A stretch of DNA of 64,000 bases, from assembly GCA_034669505.1 (NCBI GenBank), contig JAXDNJ010000027.1, forward strand, positions 1 to 64,000. The letters are read 5' to 3'. The DNA is from JAFASC01 sp034669505 (GTDB lineage: Bacteria; Pseudomonadota; Alphaproteobacteria; Rhizobiales; Beijerinckiaceae). The translations under genes were made by a program, and so were the position numbers. Below are positions 44,597 to 55,182 of this stretch, piece by piece (within the stretch, counting starts at the first letter, position 1; the number at the start of each line of letters is the position of its first letter). The notes beneath the pieces were generated by a model that was not told the origin of the DNA, ran no database searches, and saw nothing but the letters and a program-made list of their open reading frames with translations.

Positions 44597-45622
44597 ATGC
44601 CTCCCCTGTCCGTCCTCGACCTCGCCTTCGTCACCACCGGCACGCCGCCCTCTGCGGCCTTGCGCAACAGCATCGATCTCGCGCGGCACGTCGACCGGCT
44701 CGGCTATCACCGCTTCTGGATCGCCGAGCACCATAACCTGCCATCCGTGGCGGTTGCCGCGCCCGACATCCTCATCGGCCAGATTGCGGCAGTGACGCAG
44801 AACATCCGCGTCGGCTCCGGCGGCATCATGCTGCCGAACCACGCGCCGCTGATGGTCGCCGAGCGCTTCCGCACGCTGGGGGCGCTGTTTCCAGGACGCA
44901 TCGATCTCGGCCTCGGCCGCGCGCCGGGCACGGACGGCGTGACGGCGGTGGCGCTGCGCCGACGGCAGGAGCGGCGCGAGGGCGACGATTTCCTCGAACG
45001 CCTGCAGGAGCTCGTCCTTTGGGAGACCGGCGGCTGGCCGGCAAACCACCCGTTCCGCAATGTCGTTGCGATGCCATCCGACGTGCACCTGCCGCCGCTT
45101 TACCTTCTTGGATCAAGCGATTACAGCGCGGAACTCGCAAGCCGGATCGGCATGGGTTTCGCCTTCGCACATCATTTCGCGACCTACGATGCGGTGGCGG
45201 CGATGCGCAGCTACCGCGACGGCTTCCAGCCGTCGGGCTGGCGCGAGCGCCCCCACGCAATCCTGGCGATCGCGGCCATTTGTGCGGAAACCGAAGCCGA
45301 AGCCGAGCGGCTCGCCTCCAGCATGGACCTGAACTGGTTGCGCCGCGCTCAAGGCGAATACCATCCGCTGCCGAGCCCGCAGGAAGCCGCCGCCTACCGC
45401 TATACCGATCAGGATCGTGCGAGGATGCGAAAGAGCCGCGAGCGGCTCTTTGTCGGCACGCCTGACATGATCGAGGCGCGGCTCAAGCCGCTCATCGAGG
45501 CGACGCAAGCCGACGAGGTGATGATCACCAGCGCGATCTATGACCATGCGGCGCGCAAGCGCTCATATGAGTTGCTCGCGCAGCATTTATCGTCGGTGGC
45601 GTTGATGCGAGCTTCTCCTTGA
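44597..45622 (+). CDS. LLM-class flavin-dependent oxidoreductase (group 1, FMN-type)
   Basis: 341 residues. It begins PPLSVLDLAFVTTGTPPSAA and has GYHRFWIAEHHNLPSVAVAA, GSGGIMLPNHAPLMVAERF and FPGRIDLGLGRAPGTDG, characteristic of the FMN/luciferase-type group 1 subfamily and different from the F420-type proteins of the island. ATG at 44597 chosen; a GTG at 44573 would add eight residues. Divergent from the cyclic-nucleotide protein. Substrate unknown. Confidence 0.88.
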   Translation: MPPLSVLDLAFVTTGTPPSAALRNSIDLARHVDRLGYHRFWIAEHHNLPSVAVAAPDILIGQIAAVTQNIRVGSGGIMLPNHAPLMVAERFRTLGALFPGRIDLGLGRAPGTDGVTAVALRRRQERREGDDFLERLQELVLWETGGWPANHPFRNVVAMPSDVHLPPLYLLGSSDYSAELASRIGMGFAFAHHFATYDAVAAMRSYRDGFQPSGWRERPHAILAIAAICAETEAEAERLASSMDLNWLRRAQGEYHPLPSPQEAAAYRYTDQDRARMRKSRERLFVGTPDMIEARLKPLIEATQADEVMITSAIYDHAARKRSYELLAQHLSSVALMRASP

Positions 45623-45775
45623 CGGCGCTTTAGAAGTTCAGGGTGGCGCTTGGAAATCTAGCGCCGTTTGCGCCTCGTCTCGCAGCATGCGCAGGCTGCC
45701 ATCCTAGCCGTGCATAACCTTTTCGCACGCCTCGGGCCTCTCCAGCGATCCTAACTTGCTCTCACCGATCCCGAC

Positions 45776-46687
45776 ATGACAAGCGTTCTCGTTTTCGGCT
45801 CGATCAACATGGATGTCGTCGTTACGTGCGCGCGGCATCCACGCCTAGGCGAGACTGTGGTCGGCACGAGCGTCGCGTTTCATCCGGGTGGGAAAGGCGC
45901 CAACCAGGGGATCGCGGCGGCGCGCTGCGCCGGCAAGAGTTTTCTGATCGGCAGCATCGGTGCTGATGAATTCGGCAAGCAGATGCTGGCACATTTGCAA
46001 GAGAATGATGTCGATACAAGTGGAGTTGCGATCGAAAGCGGCGGGTCAACCGGCGTTGCGATCATCACCGTCGATGCTGCGGGCGAGAACGCGATCGTCG
46101 TGACGCCTGGCGCGAATGCGCTAGCAAAAGCGCCAGCGCATTTGCCGGACACGCTAAGCGGCCCAGTCATCGCGCTCGCGCAGCTCGAAAGCCCGATCGC
46201 AGAAATCGCGCCTCTGTTCGCGCGTGTCAGGGCGACCGGCGGAACGACAATCCTAAACCCCTCGCCCTATCGGTCGCTGCCACGGGACCTTTTGCAAATC
46301 ACGTCAGTGATGATTTTAAACGAGCACGAATTCACGCAGCTTACCGGCAGCGTGTCGACCGATCAGCCGCAGGACATCATTGCTGCTCTTGAATCATACG
46401 AGAGTCCCCTCCCCTGCTGCATCATTACCCTTGGGCCCGCGGGCTTCGTCCTCGCCGAGCGCGACCGCGCACCGATCCACATCGGCGGACACGAAGTCGC
46501 AGCACTCGACACCACGGGCGCTGGCGATTGCTTTGCCGGCTGGTTTGCCGCGGAACTCGCGCACGGCCGCCCTGTGGAAGAGGCTGCGCACCGCGCCAAT
46601 GCCGCCGCGGCGATCAGCGTCACCCGCGCCGGCGCCGGTTCTTCGATACCGACCCGATCGGAAGTCGAGAATTTCTTGGGCCGCTAA
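45776..46687 (+). CDS. rbsK: Ribokinase (PfkB family sugar kinase)
   Basis: 303 residues. PfkB motif 1 region reads HPGGKGANQGIAAARC, and motif 2 DTTGAGDCFAGWFAAEL with the catalytic aspartate near residue 250; the N-terminus VFGSINMDVVVTCARHP is typical of ribokinase. It should phosphorylate ribose at O5. No ribose transporter is adjacent, so a different pentose or nucleoside is possible. Confidence 0.88.
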   Translation: MTSVLVFGSINMDVVVTCARHPRLGETVVGTSVAFHPGGKGANQGIAAARCAGKSFLIGSIGADEFGKQMLAHLQENDVDTSGVAIESGGSTGVAIITVDAAGENAIVVTPGANALAKAPAHLPDTLSGPVIALAQLESPIAEIAPLFARVRATGGTTILNPSPYRSLPRDLLQITSVMILNEHEFTQLTGSVSTDQPQDIIAALESYESPLPCCIITLGPAGFVLAERDRAPIHIGGHEVAALDTTGAGDCFAGWFAAELAHGRPVEEAAHRANAAAAISVTRAGAGSSIPTRSEVENFLGR

Positions 46688-46702
46688 GCGGCCCGTCGCT
46701 CG

Positions 46703-46740
46703 AAACACCCATCCGGCAGCAAACCTACCGGATGAGTTTC
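46703..46740. terminator. Hairpin between convergent ribokinase and HU genes
   Basis: CATCCGG (46710-46716) pairs with CCGGATG (46728-46734), and flanking AAAC/GTTT extends the stem with mismatches. It sits between two convergent stops (46687 and 46752), where a bidirectional terminator is expected. No long T-run is present, so strength is uncertain. Confidence 0.45.
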
Positions 46741-46751
46741 GCCAGCTCGCC

Positions 46752-47033
46752 TCAGCGGCTCTTATTGACCGCGGCCTTCAACGTTGCGCCGGCCTTGAAG
46801 CGCGCGTTCTTCGAGGCCGGAATCTTGATCGCCTCGCCGGTCGCCGGATTGCGGCCCTTGCCGGCGGCGCGCTTCTTCACCGTGAACGTGCCGAAGCCGG
46901 TGATACGTACCTCTTCACCTTTTTTCAGCGCCTTTGTAATGCCCTCGATGATCGTGTCGACGGCGCGATTGGCGGCCGCCCGAGACATTTCCATCTCGCC
47001 CGCAACGTGCTCGATCAAGTCCATCTTATTCAT
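46752..47033 (-). CDS. hup: DNA-binding protein HU
   Basis: 93 residues, nucleoid protein. Family motif GRNPATGEAIKIPASKNARFKAG is visible in parts: GRNPATGEAIKIPAS near residue 57 forms the DNA-binding arm, with ITGFGTFTVKKR before it. The ATG at 47033 has AAGGAG six bases upstream; the ATG two codons earlier lies too close to that site. Located directly after lon as in many alphaproteobacteria. Confidence 0.95.
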   Translation of the reverse strand: MNKMDLIEHVAGEMEMSRAAANRAVDTIIEGITKALKKGEEVRITGFGTFTVKKRAAGKGRNPATGEAIKIPASKNARFKAGATLKAAVNKSR

Positions 47034-47231
47034 ACGCATCTCCTTGTCCGTTTCGCGGAGGAAGTCTCCGTCGGCCGGCAGACACTTCTGGGATTCGCGC
47101 GTGGGATTGCGCCCGCGAATCACGCCAGGCCAGCAGAATCCCGTGTTGGGCCGAAGACCGCGGAAACGCAAGGCAGGCACACAGGCAAGCGCTGATTTTC
47201 CCTTGAAAACCGGGGGCTGCAGCGCGACGGC

Positions 47232-47265
47232 AAAAAAAAGGCCGCAAGCCCTAGGGCTGCGGCCT
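47232..47265 (-). terminator. Rho-independent terminator after lon
   Basis: Read leftward, AAGGCCGCAGCCC, CTAGGG and GGGCTTGCGGCC form a GC-rich hairpin with a one-base bulge, followed by eight T. It begins about 20 bases after the lon stop, so it separates lon from the HU gene. Confidence 0.85.
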
Positions 47266-47286
47266 TGTCGTTTTGGGACGCGAAGA

Positions 47287-49722
<2,436 letters not shown>

Positions 49723-49887
49723 TCTTTAGATCCTATCTGCAAAGCACTCGCCGAACGCTAAACTTTAAGCCATCCGCCGAGCCGGACGAGACCTGAACTC
49801 AGCACCAACCGGATGAGCCGGTTTCGGCTGCGGTTCAGGGGCGTCCCCGCCGCAGCCCATCAGGCACCGCGGCGGTGATTTACACAC

Positions 49888-49921
49888 TCGTGAGATGGCG
49901 TCTCACGAACACAGTTTCAAG
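49888..49921 (-). promoter_or_regulatory. Candidate heat-shock (RpoH) promoter for lon, overlapped by a palindrome
   Basis: On the minus strand, CTTGAAA (49921-49915) is followed after 14 bases by CGCCATCT (49900-49893), close to the sigma-32 consensus CTTGAAA and CCCCATNT (one mismatch). The start of transcription would fall about 165 bases before the lon ATG. The -10 element lies in a perfect 8-bp inverted repeat, TCGTGAGA / TCTCACGA (49888-49895 / 49901-49908), which may be an operator or the clpX transcript hairpin. Confidence 0.6.
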
Positions 49922-49986
49922 CTGAACGCCGGCGCAAGGCTGACGCGCGCAGCGGCTCATGAACTACGCGCCGGAACGGCCTGCGC

Positions 49987-51249
49987 TCACGCGCTGGCGC
50001 CTGTTTTCTCGGTTCGCTCCGAGTAGATGTAAAGCGGGCGTGCCTTACCATCCACGACTTCCGGACCGATGACCACTTGCTCGACGCCTTCGAGGCTCGG
50101 CAGATCGAACATCGTGTCGAGCAGAATGCTCTCCATGATCGAGCGCAGGCCGCGCGCACCGGTGCGCCGCTCGATCGCCTTCTTGGCAACGACGTTCAGC
50201 GCCTCGTCCTGGAAGGTGAGTTCAGTGTTCTCCATCTCGAAGAGACGCTGATACTGTTTGACGAGCGCGTTCTTCGGCTCGGTCAGGATCTTCTTCAGCG
50301 CGTCCTCGTCGAGGTCTTCGAGCGTCGCGATCACCGGGAGACGGCCGACGAATTCGGGGATAAGCCCGAATTTCAGCAGGTCTTCCGGCTCGACCTTGCG
50401 CAGAACTTCGCCCATGCGGCGGTCGTCCGGCGATTGCACTTTCGCGGCAAAGCCGATCGAGGTGCCCTTGCCGCGGCTGGAGATGATCTTCTCCAGGCCC
50501 GAGAAGGCGCCGCCGCAGACGAACAGAATGTTCGTCGTGTCGACCTGCAGGAATTCCTGCTGCGGATGCTTGCGACCGCCCTGCGGCGGGACCGAAGCAA
50601 CGGTGCCTTCCATGATCTTCAAGAGCGCCTGCTGCACGCCCTCGCCAGACACGTCGCGGGTGATCGACGGATTGTCGGATTTCCGCGAGATCTTGTCGAT
50701 CTCGTCGATATAGACGATGCCGCGCTGCGCCCGCTCGACATTGTAGTCGGAGGCCTGGAGCAGCTTCAGGATGATGTTCTCGACGTCCTCGCCGACGTAC
50801 CCAGCCTCGGTCAGCGTCGTCGCGTCGGCCATCGTAAAGGGCACATCGAGAATGCGCGCCAGCGTCTGGGCAAGCAGCGTCTTGCCCGAGCCCGTCGGGC
50901 CGATCAGCAGGATGTTCTACTTCGCCAGCTCGACGTCGTTGTGCTTCGAAGCGTGATTGAGCCGCTTGTAGTGGTTGTGGACGGCCACGGAGAGGACGCG
51001 CTTCGCCTGGTTCTGGCCGATGACGTAATCATCCAAAACCTTGCAGATTTCCTTCGGCGTCGGGATGCCGTCGCGGGTCTTGACCAGCGAGGATTTGTTC
51101 TCCTCACGGATGATGTCCATGCAGAGTTCGACGCATTCATCGCAGATGAAAACCGTCGGACCGGCAATCAGCTTGCGGACCTCGTGCTGGCTCTTCCCGC
51201 AGAAGGAGCAGTAGAGCGTGTTCTTCGAGTCGCTGCCGACCTTGCTCAT
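49987..51249 (-). pseudogene. clpX: ATP-dependent Clp protease ATP-binding subunit ClpX, interrupted by an in-frame amber stop
   Basis: Frame of 421 codons, full ClpX length, but codon 111 (50919-50917) is TAG. Before it are the C4 zinc finger (C14, C17, C36, C39) and the conserved HNDVELAK; after it the same frame continues with NILLIGPTGSGKTLLAQTLA (Walker A), MADATTLTEAGYVGEDVEN, YIDEIDKISRK (Walker B) and ERRTGARGLRSIME. The family has serine here, so one base change TCG to TAG (G to T at 50918 on the + strand) explains it. There is no frameshift or other damage. It could be a sequencing error, a new mutation, or read-through; an internal start would lack the Walker A motif if at 50844. 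Confidence 0.9.
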
Positions 51250-51602
51250 CTTGGTCTCCTGTCGGCCGGTTCGCGGGACGAATCGGTCCGATTGTCACAT
51301 TAGTTTGAGCCGGCCTAACAAAAGGTAGACTCGGGTGTTTCCCTCACAAAAGCCGGCGGGAATCCCTGCCCCGCAGCCTCCCTCCTTCGCATTTCCCGGG
51401 CCGCCCCAGCCAGGATGCAATCACGCTCGCCCTACCCGATCAATCAATCAAGGCATTTTCCGGTCTGACCGAAGCCGTTGCGTCAGATTGCGAACGGCTC
51501 CGGTTCAACCCGGAGAGGGAGCAAGCGATATGCCATCGGACGGCAATTGTGCCCGTCCCTGGATTTTCCGCCCGTGTGTCGCCGAAACTCCTCGCGCCGA
51601 CT
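51250..51602. other. Intergenic region between clpX and clpP without a recognised gene
   Basis: 353 bases. It contains the clpX ribosome-binding site (AGGAG just before the start at 51249) and a small hairpin CTCCGG / CCGGAG (51498-51503 / 51510-51515) that could mark the end of the clpP transcript but lacks a T-run. No promoter close to consensus was found by eye, and no open frame here looks coding. Confidence 0.6.
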
Positions 51603-52241
51603 TCAGGCTGCCTTGACCGGCAGCTGGTCTTCCGGACGCTTGTCGTGGACGTTATCGACGATGCCGAAGGCCTTGGCCTCGTCAGCCGACATGAAGTGGT
51701 CGCGGTCGAGCGTGTTCTCAATGGTGTCGTAGTCGCGACCGGTGTGCTTGACGTAGATCTCGTTCAGCCGGCGCTTGATCTTCATGATGTCTTCAGCATG
51801 CCGCAGGATGTCCGAGGCCTGACCCTGGAAGCCGCCCGAGGGCTGATGGACCATGATGCGTGCGTTAGGCAGTGCGAAGCGTAGCCCGGTGTCCCCCGCG
51901 GCCAAGAGGAGCGAGCCCATCGAGGCCGCCTGCCCGACGCAGAGCGTAGAGACCTTCGGCCGAATGAACTGCATCGTGTCGTAGATCGCAAGACCCGCCG
52001 TGACGACGCCGCCCGGCGAGTTGATATACATCGAGACTTCCTTCTTGGGGTTTTCGGCCTCGAGGAAGAGAAGCTGGGCGATGATGACCGAGGCCATGTG
52101 ATCCTCGACCGGCCCGGTCAGGAACACGATGCGCTCGCGCAAGAGGCGGGAGTAGATGTCGAAGCCCCGCTCGCCGCGGCTCGTATTCTCGATGACCTGC
52201 GGAATCAGATACTGGCTGTAGACTTCGAGCGGATCGCGCAT
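51603..52241 (-). CDS. clpP: ATP-dependent Clp protease proteolytic subunit
   Basis: 212 residues. Catalytic triad visible: S107 in GQAASMGS, H132 in MVHQPSGG, and D181 in LDRDHF. The N-terminus MRDPLEVYSQYLIPQVIE after the chosen ATG at 52241 fits alphaproteobacterial ClpP; an earlier in-frame start adds 11 unlikely residues. Works with ClpX and ClpA. The neighbouring clpX is interrupted in this sequence. Confidence 0.96.
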   Translation of the reverse strand: MRDPLEVYSQYLIPQVIENTSRGERGFDIYSRLLRERIVFLTGPVEDHMASVIIAQLLFLEAENPKKEVSMYINSPGGVVTAGLAIYDTMQFIRPKVSTLCVGQAASMGSLLLAAGDTGLRFALPNARIMVHQPSGGFQGQASDILRHAEDIMKIKRRLNEIYVKHTGRDYDTIENTLDRDHFMSADEAKAFGIVDNVHDKRPEDQLPVKAA

Positions 52242-52363
52242 CGCATTCCTCGGCTTTCCGGGTGGCGAATCCACCTGCCCGGCCGTGCAAAGATAGTCAG
52301 CTGCGCGCTTGGCGCAATGGGCGCGGCAGCTTGGATCCCGCGGAGGACGTGCGGCGAAGCGCC

Positions 52364-53719
52364 TTAAGCACCCTTCGCGTCTTCCTCCTCCACCCGGAAC
52401 AGCTCGTCTTTGTCGACCTTGCGGTCGCTGACCTTCGCTTGCGCGACAATATGATCGACGACCTTGTCCTCGAAAATGGGGGCGCGGAGTTCGGCGAGCG
52501 CCTGCGGGTTCTTGCGGTAATGCTCCCAGATCTGCTGCTCCTGGCCGGGAAAGGCACGGGCACGCTGCACCAAAGCCTGGGTTACCTCGTTGTCGTCGAC
52601 TTTGACGCCCGCCTTTTCGCCGACTTCGGCGAGGACGAGGCCGAGGCGCACCCGGCGCTCCGCGATGCGGCGATAGTCCGCGCGCGCCGCCTCTTCCGTT
52701 GTGCCCTCGTCGGCGAAGCTCTTGCCCGACTGCTGCTGGTCGGCCTGAACCTGGCGCCAGATGCCTTCAAATTCCTGGTCAACGAGGCCCGCCGGCAATT
52801 CGAAGGCGTATTTCTTGTCGAGCGCGTCGAGGAGCGCCCGTTTCAGCTTCTCGCGTGAGGCGCGGGCCCATTCGCCCTGGAGATTGCCACGGATGGCCGT
52901 CTTCATCGCCTCCAGCGAATCGAAGTTGAAGCCCTTGGCGAAGGCATCGTCCATGGCTAGCTCGCCGGGGGCGGCGACCGTCTTCGCGGTTACCTCGAAC
53001 GTCGCCTCCTTGCCGGCAAGATTCGGCGCGAGGTAATTATCGGGGAAGCGCACATTCATGGTGCGGCTCTCGCCCGGCTTCATGCCGAGGACCTGATTTT
53101 CAAAGCCGGGAATGAAGGTGTCAGACCCGAGGATCACGTCGACATCGGTGCCGGCGCCGCCTTCAAAGGGCTCCCCGCCTATCTTGCCGACGAAGTCGAT
53201 GGTCACCTTGTCGGCTTTCTCGGCGGCAGCTTCCTTCGGCGTGTACGTGCGGTTCTGGCTCGCCATGCGGTCGAGCACCTGCTCGACCTCGGCATCGGGA
53301 ACATCCGCGACGAGCCGCTCAAGGCTCACGTCCTCGAAAGACCCCACCTCGAATCTGGGCAGGGTCTCGAAGGCGACGGTGAAGGCGAGGTCGCCCTTCG
53401 CCTCCATCACCTTCTCCATCTCGCTCTGGCCGCCGGGGAAGTCGAAGCGCGGCTCGAGCGCCAGACGCAGTGCGTTCTCCTCGACAATCTTGCGGTTGGC
53501 CTCCGTCACCGCCTCCTGGACGACATCGCCCATGATGCTGCGGCCGTAGACGCGCTTCAGATGCGCGACGGGCACCTTGCCGGGACGGAAGCCGTTGATG
53601 CGGACCTTGCCCTTGAGATCAGCGAGCTGCGTTTCGAGTTTCGTCGCGAGTTCCTCGGCTTGCAGCACGACCTTAAACTCGCGCTTCAATCCTGCCGAAG
53701 AGGTTTCCGTGACCTGCAT
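52364..53719 (-). CDS. tig: Trigger factor (ribosome-associated chaperone and prolyl isomerase)
   Basis: 451 residues. The N-terminal ribosome-binding domain carries VRINGFRPGKVPVAHLKRVY, the trigger factor signature; the FKBP-like domain (KVTIDFVGKIGGEPFEGG, ILGSDTFIPGFENQVLGMK) lies near 155-240, and the helical chaperone domain follows. The acidic C-terminus (ELFRVEEEDAKGA) is usual. First gene of the tig-clpP-clpX-lon block, as in many bacteria. Confidence 0.97.
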   Translation of the reverse strand: MQVTETSSAGLKREFKVVLQAEELATKLETQLADLKGKVRINGFRPGKVPVAHLKRVYGRSIMGDVVQEAVTEANRKIVEENALRLALEPRFDFPGGQSEMEKVMEAKGDLAFTVAFETLPRFEVGSFEDVSLERLVADVPDAEVEQVLDRMASQNRTYTPKEAAAEKADKVTIDFVGKIGGEPFEGGAGTDVDVILGSDTFIPGFENQVLGMKPGESRTMNVRFPDNYLAPNLAGKEATFEVTAKTVAAPGELAMDDAFAKGFNFDSLEAMKTAIRGNLQGEWARASREKLKRALLDALDKKYAFELPAGLVDQEFEGIWRQVQADQQQSGKSFADEGTTEEAARADYRRIAERRVRLGLVLAEVGEKAGVKVDDNEVTQALVQRARAFPGQEQQIWEHYRKNPQALAELRAPIFEDKVVDHIVAQAKVSDRKVDKDELFRVEEEDAKGA

Positions 53720-53793
53720 TGCCTAAACCTTCCAAACCTGCTGCGCGCCCAGGCGCGCAATCTCACGAGGCGATCTCTGGAGAGCGGCCCCAT

Positions 53794-53878
53794 TGGTGCG
53801 GGCGGAGGGACTCGAACCCCCACGACTTGCATCACTGGAACCTAAATCCAGCGCGTCTACCAGTTCCGCCACGCCCGC
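53794..53878 (-). tRNA. tRNA-Leu (anticodon TAG)
   Basis: Read leftward from 53878: acceptor GCGGGCG with matching 3' strand, D-arm GGCGGAACTGGTAGACGC, anticodon stem CTGGA/TCCAG with loop TTTAGGT giving anticodon TAG, a long variable arm typical of Leu (TGATGCAAGTCGTG), T-arm GGGGTTCGAGTCCCT and encoded CCA. Confidence 0.96.
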
Positions 53879-54020
53879 GCCGAGCGGTGACCCCTGCGCC
53901 TCACTCGATCAGCCAGCGCGGCGCCTCGGGTGGCGCTCTATAGCAACGCGCTAGATGGGATGCAGCAAAAAAGTGGGAGCAGGCCGAGTCGGGTTGAGTT
54001 TGGCGAACGCCGCATCAAGA

Positions 54021-54305
54021 TCAGCGCGCGCCGTTTCCGCGCGTCGAGATCAGCTTCAGCCAAGGCGCCGAATGAAAGGCGCTCATGAGCAAGTACATCG
54101 GGACCATTCCGTTCAGCGGAGACCCGTGCCGAGCTGTGCAGAGCGCATCCATCGGCGCCCCGCCGGCAACGCCGGTAAGCAGCGCCATGGCGGCAAAGGC
54201 CGGCGCGGCCGCGAGACATAGCCATTTGGCTATGCCGCGTGCTGCCGCGGCGCTCACGCCATCACTGCTGGCGCCGCTCGATTTGACAGGACAGGCGTCT
54301 GTCAT
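54021..54305 (-). CDS. Small membrane protein, 94 residues, coupled to the DUF899 gene
   Basis: Two hydrophobic segments are visible: WLCLAAAPAFAAMALLTGVA (about 28-47) and MVPMYLLMSAFHSAPWLKLI (about 67-86). Its ATG overlaps the stop of the DUF899 gene by four bases (ATGA), strong evidence that it is translated. I do not recognise the family with certainty. The pairing suggests a joint role with the DUF899 protein. Confidence 0.72.
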   Translation of the reverse strand: MTDACPVKSSGASSDGVSAAAARGIAKWLCLAAAPAFAAMALLTGVAGGAPMDALCTARHGSPLNGMVPMYLLMSAFHSAPWLKLISTRGNGAR

Positions 54306-55051
54306 GCCTTCGCGTCCGCGTCGAGATTGCGGAAGACGGCCTCTCCGGCGTCAGACACCTCGACCCACTTCGGGTCGGGCGAAGCTTCCGGGGCGTAATT
54401 GTCGTGCCAGTTCCACCACTTGTAGGTCGGTGTCTGGGGGTAACTCTCCGGCGAGTCCTCCCAAGTTTCCTGGCGGCCGAGTGGCGTGACGTCGAGGTAG
54501 CTCCAGGTGGTGCCCATCGCCTCGTCGCCACGCCAGTTGACGAAGTACGTGCGAAACACGCGCTCGCCATCGCGGAAGAACACGTTGTGGCCGTGGTACT
54601 CGTCAACGCCAAAGTCCGCGTCGAAGCTGTCGGTAATGGTGTACCAGGGCATCTCCCAACCCATTCGCGCCTTGAGGCGCGCGATGTCCGCCTGCGGCGC
54701 CCGCGAGGCGTAGGCGAGGGTGGTGTCGCGAGCGTTCAGATGGGCCAAGTGGGAGACCTGGTCGGCCCCGAGCGAGCAGCCGCGGCAGGCGTGCTCGGGC
54801 CAGCCGAACACCCCGGGCTCGAAGAAAGCGCGATAGACGATCAGCTGCGGGCGGTCCTCGAACAGGTCGAGCAGGCTAAACTTGCCCTTTGGCCCCTCGA
54901 ATTCGTACACCTTCTCGACGGCCATCCACGGCATCCGCCGGCGTTCGGCCGCGAGCGCGTCTCCGGCCCGCATATGGGCTTTTTCCTTCACGAGCATCTG
55001 CTGGCGCGCAGCCTCCCACTCCTGCCGCGACACAATGGGTGGCGTGTTCAT
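54302..55051 (-). CDS. DUF899 family thioredoxin-like protein
   Basis: 249 residues. DUF899 features: PPIVSRQEWEAARQQMLVKE at the N-terminus, AERRRMPWMAVEKVYEFEGP, SLLDLFEDRPQLIVYRAFF, and a CRGCSLGADQVSHLAHLNAR motif with two cysteines (CxxC), which could be redox active, then TYFVNWRGDEAMGTTWSYLD. The ATG at 55051 is preferred; 55096 is an alternative. Biochemical function is not established. Divergent from an HTH gene that may control it. Confidence 0.88.
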   Translation of the reverse strand: MNTPPIVSRQEWEAARQQMLVKEKAHMRAGDALAAERRRMPWMAVEKVYEFEGPKGKFSLLDLFEDRPQLIVYRAFFEPGVFGWPEHACRGCSLGADQVSHLAHLNARDTTLAYASRAPQADIARLKARMGWEMPWYTITDSFDADFGVDEYHGHNVFFRDGERVFRTYFVNWRGDEAMGTTWSYLDVTPLGRQETWEDSPESYPQTPTYKWWNWHDNYAPEASPDPKWVEVSDAGEAVFRNLDADAKA

Positions 55052-55182
55052 GGCGGTATGTCCGACTTTGCGGGCGTTTTCAGGTGATCTAGTCATGGTC
55101 GTTACAAGCTCCGAATTGAACGAGCTTCTGGGCTTTCGGGCTGAAGCGCGACCCGATCGCCGCCGATCGCTCATTGCTGGTC

